A stretch of 64,000 nt of DNA from JAHEDT01 sp963825615 (lineage in GTDB: Bacteria; Desulfobacterota; Desulfuromonadia; Desulfuromonadales; BM103). The DNA is taken from positions 62,001-126,000 of the forward strand of contig CAWGTV010000003.1 in the NCBI GenBank assembly GCA_963825615.1, read 5' to 3'. Below the pieces are notes generated by a model that saw nothing but the letters and a program-made list of their open reading frames with translations, made no database searches and was not told the DNA's origin. The stretch's first letter is position 1, and each line of letters begins with the position of its first letter. Shown piece by piece: positions 47,013 through 58,792 of this stretch. The position numbers and the translations under genes were made by a program.

Positions 47013-49684
47013 GCTGCTCCTCCTGCAAATCCGGGCCCTGTTCAAGAATCCGGCAGAGCCCCTTGAGATCACAATACTGACAGGCGATGATGGGATCAAC
47101 CGGATCGACCGTAGCAACCCCCTGGGCAAAAGCGTCCCCCAGCTCCGGGAGGGCCTTCTGCCAATGACCGATGACCTCGTCGAAGGAAGCCCAGCCCCTC
47201 TCCTCGAGGCGGGCTTCAAGTGAACGTGACTTCACCTCCGGCCAGGCAGCACTATTGCGCGCCAGGCCGCGGAAACCGATCTCCTGCTCTTTGCCGCGCA
47301 CCACGGCAAACATGACCGCACCGACCTTGTCCGGCGGCAAACCAAGGCAGTAAGCGGGCAGCTGCGGGTCGGTAATCCGGTCATCCAGCCACTGCAGGGG
47401 GTCCGTACGACCGGTCTTGTAGTCAATGATGGCCAAACTGCCGTCGTCGAGTTCGTCAATCCGGTCAATCCGGGTGCGAATCACCAGGTCGCCGACCTTG
47501 ATCTGATGGCCTTTTTCCGCGGCCAGGACACGGAAAGAGCTACGTCGTCGCTCGTTTTCAAGCCACTGGCGAGCCAAGGATATCAGGCGTTGACGTTCAA
47601 TCAGCCGCTGACGATCCGGCAGGTCGCAGCGCCGTTCTCTTTCAATTCGGTCCATGGCCCTTGCCACGGCCTGATCCAGTTGGTTGACAAGGGCCGTCTC
47701 ATCCAGCGAGAGCAGTGTGTCCTGATCAACGACATTCTCCCAGAACAACTCGAGGACCGTGTGCACGAGCGTCCCTCGCGCCATATTGTCGATGCCGATC
47801 TCCGGAGTATCGAGTCCCTCCGCCCTGAGCCGGTGATGGGCAAAAGCGCGAAACGGACAGAGGGCCTGGTCTTTGATGATGCCGGTCCCACCGGTAAACG
47901 GTTTGATGGTGGCAAGCGGTGGGCCCTGACTGTCGTCGATTTCTTCCAGAACCGGCCGTGTCAACCAGAGCACCTGGTCAGGGGCACAGGACTCTGCCAG
48001 CGGCGGCTGACCTTCCGGGATGTCCTGAAGAAAAGGACTTGGCCTCAGCTCAACGCCTTTTTCACGGGCCGGCCAGCTGAAGATGATCTCCGGCGCCGCG
48101 GCGAACAGCCGCGCGGCAACCTGCTCGGCAAAGAGATATTCACGCTCGGCGTCGGAACGCTTCATCTGATGACGGCGCTGAACGGGCAGCGGTATGAACG
48201 GATTGGGACTGGGAGTGCTCGGCAGCGACTGAATCATGCAAGCCAAGGACCCAAAGGTGATCAAAGGTCATGCCGCTCGACTCCAGTGCGCCAAGGACCT
48301 GGACCTGGCCTTCCCCGCCTTCCGGCTGGAATTCCATGCCACTGACCACGCGGGTCAGGATCTTTACCGCGTCAGAGCGATTCATCGGTTGCGAGACACC
48401 ATCCAGGCTGGCCAGTTCAGCCAGGGCTTTCTGAAAATTCTGGACCGCCTGGTATTCGCGACTAGACAGGCCGCGATCGCCCGGCCATCCTGCTCTGTAC
48501 AAAAACACCGCAAAATGCTCTGCCCAAAAACCCGGCCAATGCCTCGTTGTTTTGCGCAGGTCAGACGTGATTGCGGCAAGCGTCGCGATAAAATCGGGAA
48601 CTGTTATAGCGAACTTTTTCGCAAAGTCGGCAAGGGATTTCTCAAGCCGCGGCAAGGTCCATTCAAAACGGCGCAATCGGCGCAACTCACGATCGAGCTG
48701 CGCGCGACCCGCATTTTCGGCGACCGCCTTGCCAAGATACGGGGTGCACAACAGCCAGCTGATCTCGTCCTGATTGACCCGCATGGCAAGCCTCAAGAGT
48801 CGCAGCGCGGCTTGAATCACCCCTTCCCTGTCCAGGCTCTGCCCCAGAGAAAGATTGAAAACCTGCGCCATCTCTTCACCGGCAAGCACATGAGCCGGTT
48901 CGAGCTCGGCACAGAACAACCGCTCGACAAGGGTGCGGTAAGCGTCCAACTGCGGGGCAACGACGCCTATCCTTGCGGCAGGGTTGCCGGTCAGGAGGAG
49001 CCTTATCCATCGACCACATTGGCTGACTTCATCGGCGGCATCCGCAGCTGTGACGCGTTGCCGTTGTACGGCCAGGCACGGCTGTGAATGCCAGGTAGCG
49101 ACGGTGGTCCCGCGTTTCTCCAGGACGGCTTGCAGATGGGACAGGTCGGGCGTGACTTCATCGAACCCGGCAAGCACGATGTTTGCCGGCATCTCGACCA
49201 GCCCCCGGGTGACAGCCTCGGCCAGGAGCCAGGGGAGTTCGACCGGATCATGCCACCCTTGTTTCGCGGCTTCATCCTGCCAGGCTTTGCGCCAGCGCAG
49301 AAAAGCCCGGTGATCTTCCGCCGCTTCATCCGCACCGAATTGCGCCGCATACCTGGTCAGCAGCTGGTGGGCCTGCAAGGCCCGCCGGGCGGTCTGTGGA
49401 ACTTGCAGCAGAGGATTGTCGCAGCGCTTGCTGTCGGACTCGATAATCGTCTCCCAGACATGCTGCAGCTGTGAGTTGTTGAGGAACAAGGGGGTCCCCG
49501 GCAGCAGCGGCTGGCAACGGGAGAACCATGCGGAGAGGCTCAGAATGTCGGGACGCAGCCATGCCTGCAGGCCTTGTCGCTGCTGTTCGCGGTCATATTC
49601 TTGTGCCAGGTAACGTGACAGGCGATCATTGACCGTCAGGACAAGATGCCCGTCCCTGGAGTATTCATAAAGGACCTTATCCAT
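47005..49684 (-). CDS. AddB-like PD-(D/E)XK nuclease, probable DNA repair protein (frameshifted)
   Basis: About 890 residues joined across one frame break near 48230. The N-terminal half is a degenerate helicase-like region (VNDRLSRYLAQEYDREQQRQ, WLLCTPYLGKAVAENAGRAQ, DHLWVLGLHDS). The C-terminal half has FRAFAHHRL, ARGTLVHTVLELFW, and the nuclease core TRIDRIDELDDGSLAIIDYK, with four cysteines of an AddB-type iron-sulfur site partly visible as CQYCDLKGLC. It matches the TIGR03623-type DNA repair family, usually beside a UvrD-like gene. Both overlaps with neighbours suggest one operon. Confidence 0.85.
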
Positions 49685-50114
49685 CCTGTGCCCCGGGCTG
49701 TTCATGATGACGAGAATATATGCGGAGGCCCTGACGGAATATGACACAGCTCAGGGAAGCGCCGAGCGCATCGGCACACAGGTCCCACCACTCCGCGGTG
49801 CGCCCTGTGTGCGCAAGCAGTTGCAGAAGTTCGAGCAGGGCCCCGAAGCAGACCGCGGCAAACCCCGCATACCACCATGTCGTATCGGACGTGCCGGGCA
49901 GACAGAAGAGGAACTGGGCGACCAGTAAGCTCAGCAGTCCGTAGGCGCCGGCATGCAGCAGCTTGTCCCAACCGAGGACGCCGGGTAACTGCGGGGGGGT
50001 CGATGTCAAAGAAAGCCAGCAGAGAATACCGATATAGACGATAAGCACCAGCGCCCGCGCAGTGAACTCGGCAGGGGATATCTTGCGCATCTTGACGTGA
50101 TGGCGTGCGGTCAT
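49677..50114 (-). CDS. VanZ-family membrane protein
   Basis: A 145-residue integral membrane protein with four predicted helices. WDKLLHAGAYGLLSLLVAQF and AALLELLQ-like FGALLELLQLLAHTGRTAEW, then DLCADALGASLSCVIF, are the VanZ-type signature with its Asp-Lys-His and Glu-x-x-Gln positions. VanZ relatives include a teicoplanin-resistance factor; most have no assigned role. The start may be Met 9 (MRKISPAE). It overlaps the AddB-like gene by 8 bp. Confidence 0.85.
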   Translation of the reverse strand: MTARHHVKMRKISPAEFTARALVLIVYIGILCWLSLTSTPPQLPGVLGWDKLLHAGAYGLLSLLVAQFLFCLPGTSDTTWWYAGFAAVCFGALLELLQLLAHTGRTAEWWDLCADALGASLSCVIFRQGLRIYSRHHEQPGAQDG

Positions 50115-50264
50115 AATGCGGAACAGCCTACCTTAATTTATCGGACAAAAAAAGCTTCATGGCAAAAGACCAGCAACATTCACGGCCCGGCCTGATTCGG
50201 GCAAAGGGCCCAACAGGGCGCGCCCCTAATTGTCGGCAACAGGGTGTTCATCAATACCACAAAT

Positions 50265-50292
50265 AAAAAAGGACCGCTACCGGTCCTTTTTT
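50265..50292. terminator. Rho-independent terminator
   Basis: AAAAAAGGACCG-CTAC-CGGTCCTTTTTT is a near-perfect stem-loop with A and T runs on both sides. It ends the minus-strand cus operon after the His/Met-rich gene and can work in both directions. Confidence 0.9.
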
Positions 50293-50318
50293 AGATGCCA
50301 TTGGAGGCGGGATATCCA

Positions 50319-50849
50319 TTAATTCACATAGTGAAAATGGAATTTTCGCGGTTCACCATCAGCGAGCTTGGTCCCCAGCCTGAAGTGATATTCACCTTTC
50401 ATAGCGAGGGCGATGTCAGCGCCGAAATGTCCATCCATCGCGGCCAATTCGATCGGTTGCCGGATCTTGGCGTCAGGATTGGTGATTTTCACGGCGACCT
50501 TGCCAGCTTCAATCGGTTTACCGGTTGCCTCGTCGACGAACATGACCATGAGGTGATGGGTTGTCGTCATGCCCATTTTCGCCATGGTTGCGGAAGAATC
50601 GTTGAGGTGGGCCATGCCCTTGACGCCCTTGATGACCTGGCTGCCGATCATGGTCATCGAGCCGTCCGCGGCCATTTCAGCGTTACCGCCCCGCGTACCA
50701 TGCCCGGCATGCCCCGTGTCGTCATGGTGGGCGGTTGCCTCTGCGCCCCCTTTATCTTGTGACGCGTGCTCGTGATGATCCATGGCCGTAACAGCGAAGG
50801 GCAGGCTCAATAGCGCAATCGCCAGCATTGTCGTCATCATTCTTTTCAT
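50319..50849 (-). CDS. His/Met-rich periplasmic protein, paralogue 1
   Basis: A 176-residue protein with a signal peptide (MMTTMLAIALLSLPFAVTA) and a His-rich N-terminal linker (MDHHEHASQD, HHDDTGHAGHG). The domain that follows has AKMGMTTTHHLMVMFVDEAT, GKVAVKITNPDAK, LAAMDGHFGADIAL and FRLGTKLADGEPRKF. The same domain recurs in the next gene. The His and Met content and the position behind cusCBA suggest binding of copper or silver in the periplasm, as CusF does in enterobacteria, but the fold is not CusF. This is an inference. Confidence 0.75.
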   Translation of the reverse strand: MKRMMTTMLAIALLSLPFAVTAMDHHEHASQDKGGAEATAHHDDTGHAGHGTRGGNAEMAADGSMTMIGSQVIKGVKGMAHLNDSSATMAKMGMTTTHHLMVMFVDEATGKPIEAGKVAVKITNPDAKIRQPIELAAMDGHFGADIALAMKGEYHFRLGTKLADGEPRKFHFHYVN

Positions 50850-50939
50850 CGGCATACCTGTGGTTGGGTGGGAGAGCCTCGCACTGCCTGGACTCAAGGA
50901 GGTGAAACTGCCGGGGGCCGTAAACGGCCCCCGGTCCCG

Positions 50940-51452
50940 TTACATGTTGTGGAACATGACTTCGAACTGGCGCTGGTTGCCATCTTCAAGCTTGGTGCCG
51001 ATTTCGAAGGTATACATCCCGGGTTTCAGTGCGACATCGCTACCGAATCCGGTGCCCATCTGCATCAACATGACCGGCTTGGCGTCCTGGTCCTTGAGCT
51101 TGAGGGCGACCTTCCCGGAAGCAATCTCAGCCCCGGTCTTTTCATCAGTAAAGAAGACCATGACGTGATGGGTTGCGTCCATGCCCATCTTCTGCATGGT
51201 GGCGAGGGTCTTTTCATCGTAGGTTTTCACTTTGACGGTCGCGACGACACCGTTCTGGGTATCTTTGCCGATTTCGGCAAAATCGCCGTCCATGCTGCGC
51301 CATGTCATGCCCTTTGTGCATGTCCATGTCGCCATGTTTCATGTCATCGGACATGGCCTTGCCTTGTTGTCGTGGTGCTCATGGCGGCGGCCAGCATGGG
51401 CATGCCCATGACCATAACGGTGACCAGAAGTGCGATATGTGAAACGTTTCAT
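50940..51452 (-). CDS. His/Met-rich periplasmic protein, paralogue 2 (frameshifted)
   Basis: It starts MKRFT with a good RBS (GAGGAGAATAAG). A frame change leads into the signal peptide IALLVTVMVMGMPMLAAAMS, and another into GDFAEIGKDTQNGVVATVKV, QKMGMDATHHVMVFFTDEKT, GKVALKLKDQDAK, QMGTGFGSDVAL and FEIGTKLEDGNQRQFEV. The domain aligns with paralogue 1 along its length. At least two indels near the N-terminus break the frame. It lies 2 bp downstream of cusA, so it belongs to the cus operon. Confidence 0.7.
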
Positions 51453-51453
51453 C

Positions 51454-54400
51454 TTATTCTCCTCTCTTTCGGGTTGTGTTCAGCATCGGTTGCTGAATAA
51501 ATTTTAGCATATTCTCATTCTTCACGAATCTCGTCATGGCCGTCGGTTCGAGGCTTGGGGACAGCTTCCGGCCGCGCCAGAGGTAGAAGATGACCGGATA
51601 GACCATCAGCTCCATGATGCCGGAGGTGACCACGCCGCCGACCATCGGCGCGGCGATGCGCTTCATGACGTCGGCGCCGGCGCCGTGGCTCCACATGATC
51701 GGCAGCAGGCCGGCGATGATGACGCAGATGGTCATGACCTTGGGCCGGATGCGCTTGACCGCGCCATGATGGATGGCCTGACGCAGGTCGCCGCGCGTGA
51801 GCATGCGGCCCTTGTCTCCCCAGAGTTTGTACGCCAGATCGAGGTAGAGCAGCATCACCACGCCGGTTTCGGCGTCGAGCCCGGCCAGCGCGATGATGCC
51901 GACCCAGACGGCGACCGAGGTGTTGTAGCCGAGCAGGTAGAGGAACCAGAACGCGCCGACCAGCGAGAACGGCACGGCCAGCAAGACGATGGCGGTCTTG
52001 ATCACCGAGCTTGGTGTTCAGGTAGATGATGACGAAGATGATCAGCACGGTCAGCGGGATGATGACCATCAGGCGCTGCTTGGCCGCCTGCATGTATTCG
52101 AACTGGCCGCTCCAGACGATGTTGTAGCCCGGCGGGCAGCTTGATGTTCGTCGGCGACCGCCTCCTGGGCGCTTTGCGACGTAGGTGCCGACGTCGATGC
52201 CGCGCTGATGTCGACGTAAATCCAGGCGGTGCGCCGGGCGTTCTCGCTCTTGATGCTCGGCGGGCCCTTGCTGATCGCGATCTTGGCCAGCTGCGAGACG
52301 GCATCTGCGCGCCGTCCTTGAGCGGCACCAGCACCCGTTCCAGGGCTGGCAGGTCGTTGCGGAAGTCGCGCTCGTAGCGGAGGTTGACCGGGTAGCGCTC
52401 CAGGCCCTCGACGGTCTCGGTGACGTTCATGCCGCCCATCGCCGTCTGGATGACATCCTGCACATCGCCGACGTGAGACCGTAGCGGGCCGCGGCGGCCC
52501 GGTCGATGTTGAAGTCGAGGTAGTTGCCGCCCACCACCCGCTCGGAAAAGGCGCGTCAGGGTTCCCGGCAACGTGCGCACCACCGCCTCGATCTGCTCGC
52601 CGATGTCGGCTTCAGGTCTGCAGGTCGTTCCCCATGACCTTGATGCCGACCGGGGTCTTGATGCCGGTGGAGAGCATGTCGATGCGGGTCTTGATCGGCA
52701 TGGTCCAGGCGTTGGTCAGACCGGGGAACTGGATGGCGCTGTTGAGCTCGTCGGTCAATTGCTCGACGGTGATCGGCTTTCTCCTCCGGCCAGCACGCAT
52801 GCGCAACGGCGCTTTCAGCCAATCCCACGTGTCCGGCCAGCCCGAGTAGAAGCGTATCGGTCGGCACCTTGCGCCACTCCTCTTCCGGCTTGAGCATGAT
52901 GGTGGTTTCGATCATCGATCAGCGGCGCCGGGTCGGTGGCGGTCTCGGCGCGGCCGATCTTGCCGAAGACGTTCCACCTCGGGAAAGCTGGCGATGATGC
53001 GGTCGGTCTGCTGCAGCAGCTTCCTTGGCCTTGGTCACCGAGATCCCGGGCAGGGTGGTCGGCATGTAGAGCAGATCGCCCTCGTAGAGCGGCGGCATGA
53101 ACTCGCGAGCCCATGCTGGCTTAACGGCCAGCCAGATTGAGAGCATGACCACCAGCAGGGCCATCGACCAGGGTGACCTTGCGCCAGCGCAGGACGAAAT
53201 CAACCACCGGGTGATAGATCCAGATCAGAAAGCGGTTGATCGGATTGGCATCCTCCGGCTTGATCTTGCCGCGGATGAACCAGCCCATCAGGATCGGCAC
53301 GAGGGTGATGGAGAGCAGCGCCGCCGCCGCCATCGAGTAGGTCTTGGTGAAGGCCAGCGGCTTGAAGAGCCGCCCTTCCTGCTCCTGCAGGGCGAAGACC
53401 GGCACGAAGGAGACGGTGATCACCAGCAGCGAATAGAACAGGGTCGGCCCGACCTCCTTGGCGGCATCGCGGATGATCTCCCAGTGCGGCTTCTTGCCGC
53501 GGTCGCGCTCCAGGTGCTTGTGGGCGTTTTCGATCATGATGATGGCGGCGTCGACCATCGCGCCGATGGCGATGGCGATGCCGCCCAGGCTCATGATGTT
53601 GGCGTTGATCCCCTGCAGCGTGCATGATGATGAAGGCCATCAGGATCGCGACCGGCAGGGTGAAGATCGCCACCAGGGCGCTGCGGCAGATGGAGGAGGA
53701 AGAGGATGCGTCACCAGCGCCACGACGATGCTTTCCTCGATCAGCTTCTCCTTGAGGGTGCGACGGCACGCTCGATCAGCCCGGAGCGGTCGTAGACCGG
53801 TCTTGATGCGTCACCCCTTCGGGGAGCCCGGCCTTGCAGCTCTTCGAGCTTGCGCTTGACGCGTTCGATGGTCTTGCAGGGCGTTCTCGCCGAAGCGCAT
53901 GACGATGATGCCGCCGACCGTTTCGCCCTCGCCGTTCCAGTTCGGCGACGCCGCGGCGCATCTCCGGCCCGAGGCGCACCTCGGCCAGGTCGCGCACCAG
54001 GATCGGCGTCCCCTGGCCATCGGTGCCCACCACGACGCTGCTCAAGATCCTCGACGCGAGCGGATGTAACCCTAGACCGCGCACCATGAATTCGGTTTCG
54101 CGCCATCTCGATCGGCGCCGCCGCCGACATCGCTGTTGCTGGCGCTGGATCGCCATCGCCGGATCTGCGGAATCGGGATGTGGTAGGCGAGCAGCTTGTC
54201 GGGATCGACCGCCACCTGGTACTGCTTGACGAAGCCGCCGAGACTGGCCACCTCGGAGACACCCTCGACGGCGGTCAGTTCGTAGCGCAGGTACCAGTCC
54301 TGGATGGAGCGCAGCTCCTGCAGGTCGTGACGGTCACTCTCGAGGGCGTACTCGTAGACCCAGCCGACCCCGGTGGCATCGGGACCGAGGGTCGGCGTCA

Positions 54401-54772
54401 CCCCTGGGGCAGCTTGCCTGCGGCATAATTGAGATATTCGAGCACCCGGGAACGCGCCCAGTAGAGGTCGGTGCCGTCCTCGAAGATGATGTAGACGAAG
54501 GAGAAGCCGAAGAAGGAGTAGCCGCGCACCACCTTGGCGTGGGGCACCGCCAGCATCTGGGTGGTCAGCGGATAGGTGACCTGGTCCTCGACCACCTGCG
54601 GCGCCTGCCCCGGGTACTCGGTGAAGATGATCACCTGCACGTCGGAGAGGTCGGGGATGGCGTCGATCGGCGTCTTGGAAATGGCGTAGAGGCCACCGGC
54701 CATGACGAGGACCGTCAGCAGTACGACGATGAACTTGTTGTCGTACGACCATTCGATAATGCGTTCAAGCAT
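51454..54772 (-). CDS. cusA: CusA-like heavy-metal RND efflux pump (heavily frameshifted)
   Basis: The N-terminus LERIIEWSYDNKFIVVLLTV and DALPDLSDV-like DAIPDLSDVQVIIFTEYPGQ, GPDATGVGWVYEYALES, GGIAIAIGAMVDAAIIMIEN and the C-terminal GIIALAGLDAETGVVMLLYL mark a CusA-type inner-membrane proton-driven pump of about 1080 residues. It exports Cu(I)/Ag(I) with CusB and CusC. I count at least ten frame changes between 54400 and 52000, yet all blocks stay conserved. The region is the most GC-rich of the window, which may have worsened read quality. Confidence 0.9.
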
Positions 54773-54847
54773 AATAAATTCCGTTAACAAGAGAAATGTA
54801 ATGCGTTAAAAGTTAGGGTCTTTTTATTGGCACTCACATTCCTCTTG

Positions 54848-56410
54848 TTACTTTTTACTCTTCTTGTCATCGAACAGGCCTTCCAGATCATCCTGGCCCT
54901 TTTTCTTCTTAGCATCGTCGGCAAAAAGATCATCCGGAGCTCATGGCCTTCTTCAGTGTCTGCAGGAGCGTGCTGTTCCGCAGCAGGCGCCTTGGGCTCG
55001 AGCATTTTCTGGATTGCCTCACGCAGCTTGCTTTCCGAGTCGAGCATGAACTGGGCGCTGATGACGACGTGTTCGCCCTCGAGCAGTCCCTGCACGATTT
55101 CGATATCACCATGCTCATCTTGAACCCCGGTTTTGACTTGGCGGGGCTCAAACTTGCCTTCGCCGAGGGCCACAAAGACGGTCTGCTTCTCACCGGAATG
55201 CAATACGGCCTCGGCAGGAACCGTCAAGGCGTTAACAACCGGGTCCGATTCGAGCCAGACATTGACGTACATGTCAGGCTTCAGGTTGAAATCAGGATTG
55301 GCGATATCGAAACGGGCCTTGACGGTGCGGGTTTTCGGTTCAACGAAGGGATAGATGTAGCTGACCGTGCTCAAGATCGGCTCACTGCCGACATAGGGCA
55401 GAACGATCCTGGCCTTCTGGCCGACCTTGACCCAGGGCATCTCGTATTCATAGATGTCGGCATAGACCCAGACTTTCGAGATGTCAGAAATAGCCAGCAG
55501 TTCCATGCCCGACTTGATGAATTGCCCCTCTTTCACCATCTTCGCAGTCACGATACCGTCGTAGGGCGCATACAGAGTTAATGTCTTGGCAACCTCACCG
55601 CTCTTTTCCAGCCTGGCAATCTGGCGATCGCTGATATCCCAGAGCTTGAGCCGACGCCGCGATGACTCGAGCAGACGACTGGCGCCATCGGCAATCGCCG
55701 GAAAGGGTGATTCGGCAAGCGCCTGGCTGTTGTTGCGGGCCAGCAGGAATTCCTCCTGGGCACTGACCAGGGCCGGGCTGTAGATCTCCAGCAAGGGCGA
55801 GCCTTTTTTGACGAACTGTCCCGGTTTCATTGACATAAAGTCGTTCAACCCAACCATCGATCTTGCTGTTGAGAGAAAACTGCTTCGGTTCCTCGTAACC
55901 GATCAGGCCGACGGTGCGAATCGTCCGGCTCAGGTCCTTGCGCGTGACCAGCGCCATGCGCACGCCCATGTTCTGGGACGTCACCGGGTCAATGGAGATG
56001 ATCGAACCCGAGGCGGCCTGGTCCTCATAAACCGGGACCAGATCCATGCCCATCGGTGATTTGCCGGGCTCGTCACGGATGTAGGTCGGGTCCATCGGCG
56101 CCACCCAGTACTTGATCTTACGCTCACCGGCTGGCTTGGCTGCCGTTTCACCACCGGAAGACTTTAACGGCGTCAACTCCATGTTGCAGATAGGACAAAG
56201 CCCAGGCTCATCGGTGATGATCATCGGATGCATCCCGCAGGTGTACTTCTGACCGGACTTCTCTGCTGCCTCGGCTGAGACAGGACCCGCCAGTTCGGCG
56301 ACTGTCTCCAGATGACCGCGGTCGCGATCGACAATGGTCATGCCGATGATCAGGCCAGCGATGATGCCGATCGGGACGATGACCCAGGTGAAATGCTTGC
56401 TTTTACTCAT
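54848..56410 (-). CDS. cusB: CusB-like periplasmic adaptor with heavy-metal-binding domains (frameshifted)
   Basis: About 520 residues joined across breaks near 55845 and 54945. The N-terminus is a membrane anchor (FTWVIVPIGIIAGLIIGMTI). Two heavy-metal-binding domains follow: YTCGMHPMIITDEPGLCPIC, and a variant YWVAPMDPTYIRDEPGKSPM. Then comes the adaptor body with barrel-sandwich hybrid (QFVKKGSPLLEIYSPALVSA) and beta-barrel. The C-terminus is acidic/basic (DDLFADDAKKKKGQDDLEGL). It links CusA to CusC and may hand metal to the pump. Confidence 0.9.
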
Positions 56411-56436
56411 GGTGGCCTCGGAATCCAGGGGGTGAT

Positions 56437-57761
56437 TTATTTGACGGATCCATCGATCTGCGGGCTATCGACCCTCAGCGGCGGACTGATCACGGACAGG
56501 GTCGATTCAGCCTCGAGCCAGGCCAGGCTGCGCATGTATTCGGAACTGAAGCGATAATAATCCATTTCCGCCTGGTAGGTTGTTATCAAAGCATCCAGCA
56601 GGCTGATGAATTCGAGCTTGCCAACCTGATATGAGCCGAGGGCCGACTGAAAACTCTGGCTGGTCTGAGGAATGATTCCCTGACGGTAGAGTTCTGCCTG
56701 TTGACGGGTTTCTTCCATGCGGGCATAGGCGCTTGTTATCGACTGCGCAACCGTATTGCGAAAATCCTCGGCCTGGCGTTCGGCCATGCGCACTGCCGCC
56801 AAAGCTTCTGCTTTCGCTGCACGCCGTTTTTCGCGATAAATTGGCAGATTGATGCTGACCCCGGCGCTGACGAAATCGGTACCGCCATCCGACAGGTTGT
56901 CATCACGGAAACGCCAGCTGGCAAAAACGGTCATATCCGGATAATCGTCGAGTTCTGCGAGCTGATTCTGATAGCGGTAGCGCTTGATCAGTGACTGGTA
57001 GGCTGAATTCATAGGCCGCTTTTCGCTGCCAGCATCCTGAAATGTATCCAGACTCGTCTCGTTTGCCACCAGTTCGAGTCTCTCCAGGAGTCTCATAAAC
57101 CACGTCCTGCGGACGGTTCAGAAGACTGTTGAGCTCCGCCTGTAATGTTGCGCGCTGTTGCCGCATTGAGATGAGGCGCTCCATGAACTGCGAACGTTTT
57201 ACCTGAGCCTTGAGGACATCCTGTTGCAAACCTGATCCGGTTTCATAGCGAACTTCCGTCAGGCGGATGACGTCATCGAGCAGCCTCAGGCTACGTTCGG
57301 TGACGTTGATCGCCTGTTGATTGAAAGTGAGCCGAAACCAGGCATCCTTGACCTTGCGGGCAACCAGGTAATGCTTGTCCTGGTAAACAGCCTCATACCA
57401 GCGTGCCTGCTCCGTGGCAAGATCTATACGACCCTGGAGTTTGCCGGGAAACGGAAATTTTTGCGCCAGCCGCAGCTCGTTGCCGGTCATGGGCGTATCA
57501 TCGCTGGACAAGGTGTCACGAGGATAGCTTGAGAATGCAAACGAGAGTTCCGGGTCCTGCAAGGCTGCCGGCCTGAGGCGTTTTGTAGCTGAACTGCTCC
57601 CATTGGGCTTTGGCAGCCGCAAGGTCGGGATTGTTCTTCAAAGCCTCGGCAACCAACTGGTCGAGAGTTTCTGCCTGAAGCGGTCCCCCTAACAAGCTAA
57701 CGGCGAAAACGAGTGTTCCAGCAGCCAGCCGACACTTCGAAAATATATGTCCAAGGTTCAT
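56437..57761 (-). CDS. cusC: CusC/TolC-like outer-membrane efflux protein (frameshifted)
   Basis: About 440 residues in three frames, with breaks near 57570 and 57095. Signal peptide LAAGTLVFAVSLLGGPLQA; then ETLDQLVAEALKNNPDLAAA and the alpha-helical OEP repeats (RYETGSGLQQDVLKAQVKRS; YQVGKLEFISLLDALITTYQ). It forms the outer-membrane duct of the tripartite heavy-metal pump. It is the first gene of the cus operon, and a candidate promoter with an inverted repeat lies just upstream. Confidence 0.88.
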
Positions 57762-57782
57762 GAAGTTGTCCTTTAAACAAAG

Positions 57783-57805
57783 TTCCGTGATTATAATACA
57801 CGGAA
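57783..57805 (-). promoter_or_regulatory. Inverted repeat over a -10-like box upstream of cusC
   Basis: TTCCGTG and CACGGAA (7-bp perfect arms, 9-nt spacer) enclose TATTATAAT, whose minus-strand TATAAT could be a -10 box. TTGGCACATTCC lies just upstream. The arrangement resembles an operator over a promoter of the cusCBA operon; the regulator is unknown. Confidence 0.45.
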
Positions 57806-58004
57806 TGTGCCAACGATATAACCGTATGTTTTTAGTAACTTTTATTAGCATCTCAAGGAATCAAAAACGTTGATTGTTGAATATTCTACAGTATTTTGAA
57901 GACTATTCAACGTAACCTGTTGGAAAATCAGGCCGCATGGAAACAGTCATGTTGAGGGTGGGGAAGTTTATGGGCGGGTCAAAGTAAGGTTATAAACATT
58001 ATCG

Positions 58005-58767
58005 TCAATTGTCACCAGTGACGCTATCTGGACGGATATCCGTAACGACTGCGGAGTCAACCTGTGAACCGACCATGACCGGCAGGTCATTGACGACAGC
58101 CATGCTGCTGGCGCTGTCTTCCTGATAAAATATTTCAGTCAGCTGCAGGTCAACCCCTGCTGGCAGTTGCAGAGAAAGCGTCGGCTTGTCTACAACAGGT
58201 GCGACGGGAGGAAGTGAGCTTAACTTTCGGGGCCGATTTTTCGGTGCGCGTGATGTCAGGCTTTAACGCGATCTCAGACTTTCGTGAACTGTTTGACGAG
58301 GACGTGACATCCTTAGCCAGGACGGTTTCTGCTCTCCGTGCAACGCTGACCACAATCTTTTCCTGCGGCAGGACGGCAACGGGCACCTGTCTGGCATCAA
58401 CGGCCTTGATTGAGTTGTATTCTGGAGCTACAGGGAGAATCTTTGACGGCAGGTTGGTCGACGGCTGAGAAACGACAGTTCCCTCCTCTCGAATGGATAG
58501 GGACGGTGTCTGCTCCGTCGTTTCGGTTGCTGCAATTGCTAACGGTTTTACAGTTGATTGTCGTGTTGCTAGATCGACAGTGTACTTTGACTGCAAAAAG
58601 ATGAGCCCAACCACCACGGCACCGATTGCGATCCCGGCGAACAGAGGCCGAAGCGCACTCGACTTGGCGGGGACAGCGCCCTGATCATGAGTGAGGTCAG
58701 GAGCCGCATGTTCGGCAACCCGCTTTTTTTCTTCGATTTTCCTCAGTGCTTTAAGAATCGAACTCAT
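58005..58767 (-). CDS. gspB: GspB-like type II secretion accessory protein (frameshifted)
   Basis: It starts MSSILKALRKIEEKKRV, the GspB/ExeB cytoplasmic start, followed by a transmembrane helix (LFAGIAIGAVVVGLIFL) and a Pro/Ser/Thr-rich periplasmic linker. Past a frame change near 58200, LSLQLPAGVDLQLTEIFYQE and DLPVMVGSQVDSAVVTDI complete the conserved C-terminal GspB domain, ending at 58005. With GspA it helps the type II secretin pass the peptidoglycan. It follows gspA by 25 bp. Confidence 0.82.
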
Positions 58768-58792
58768 TGAATCATTTCCTCACCAAAGCGTC

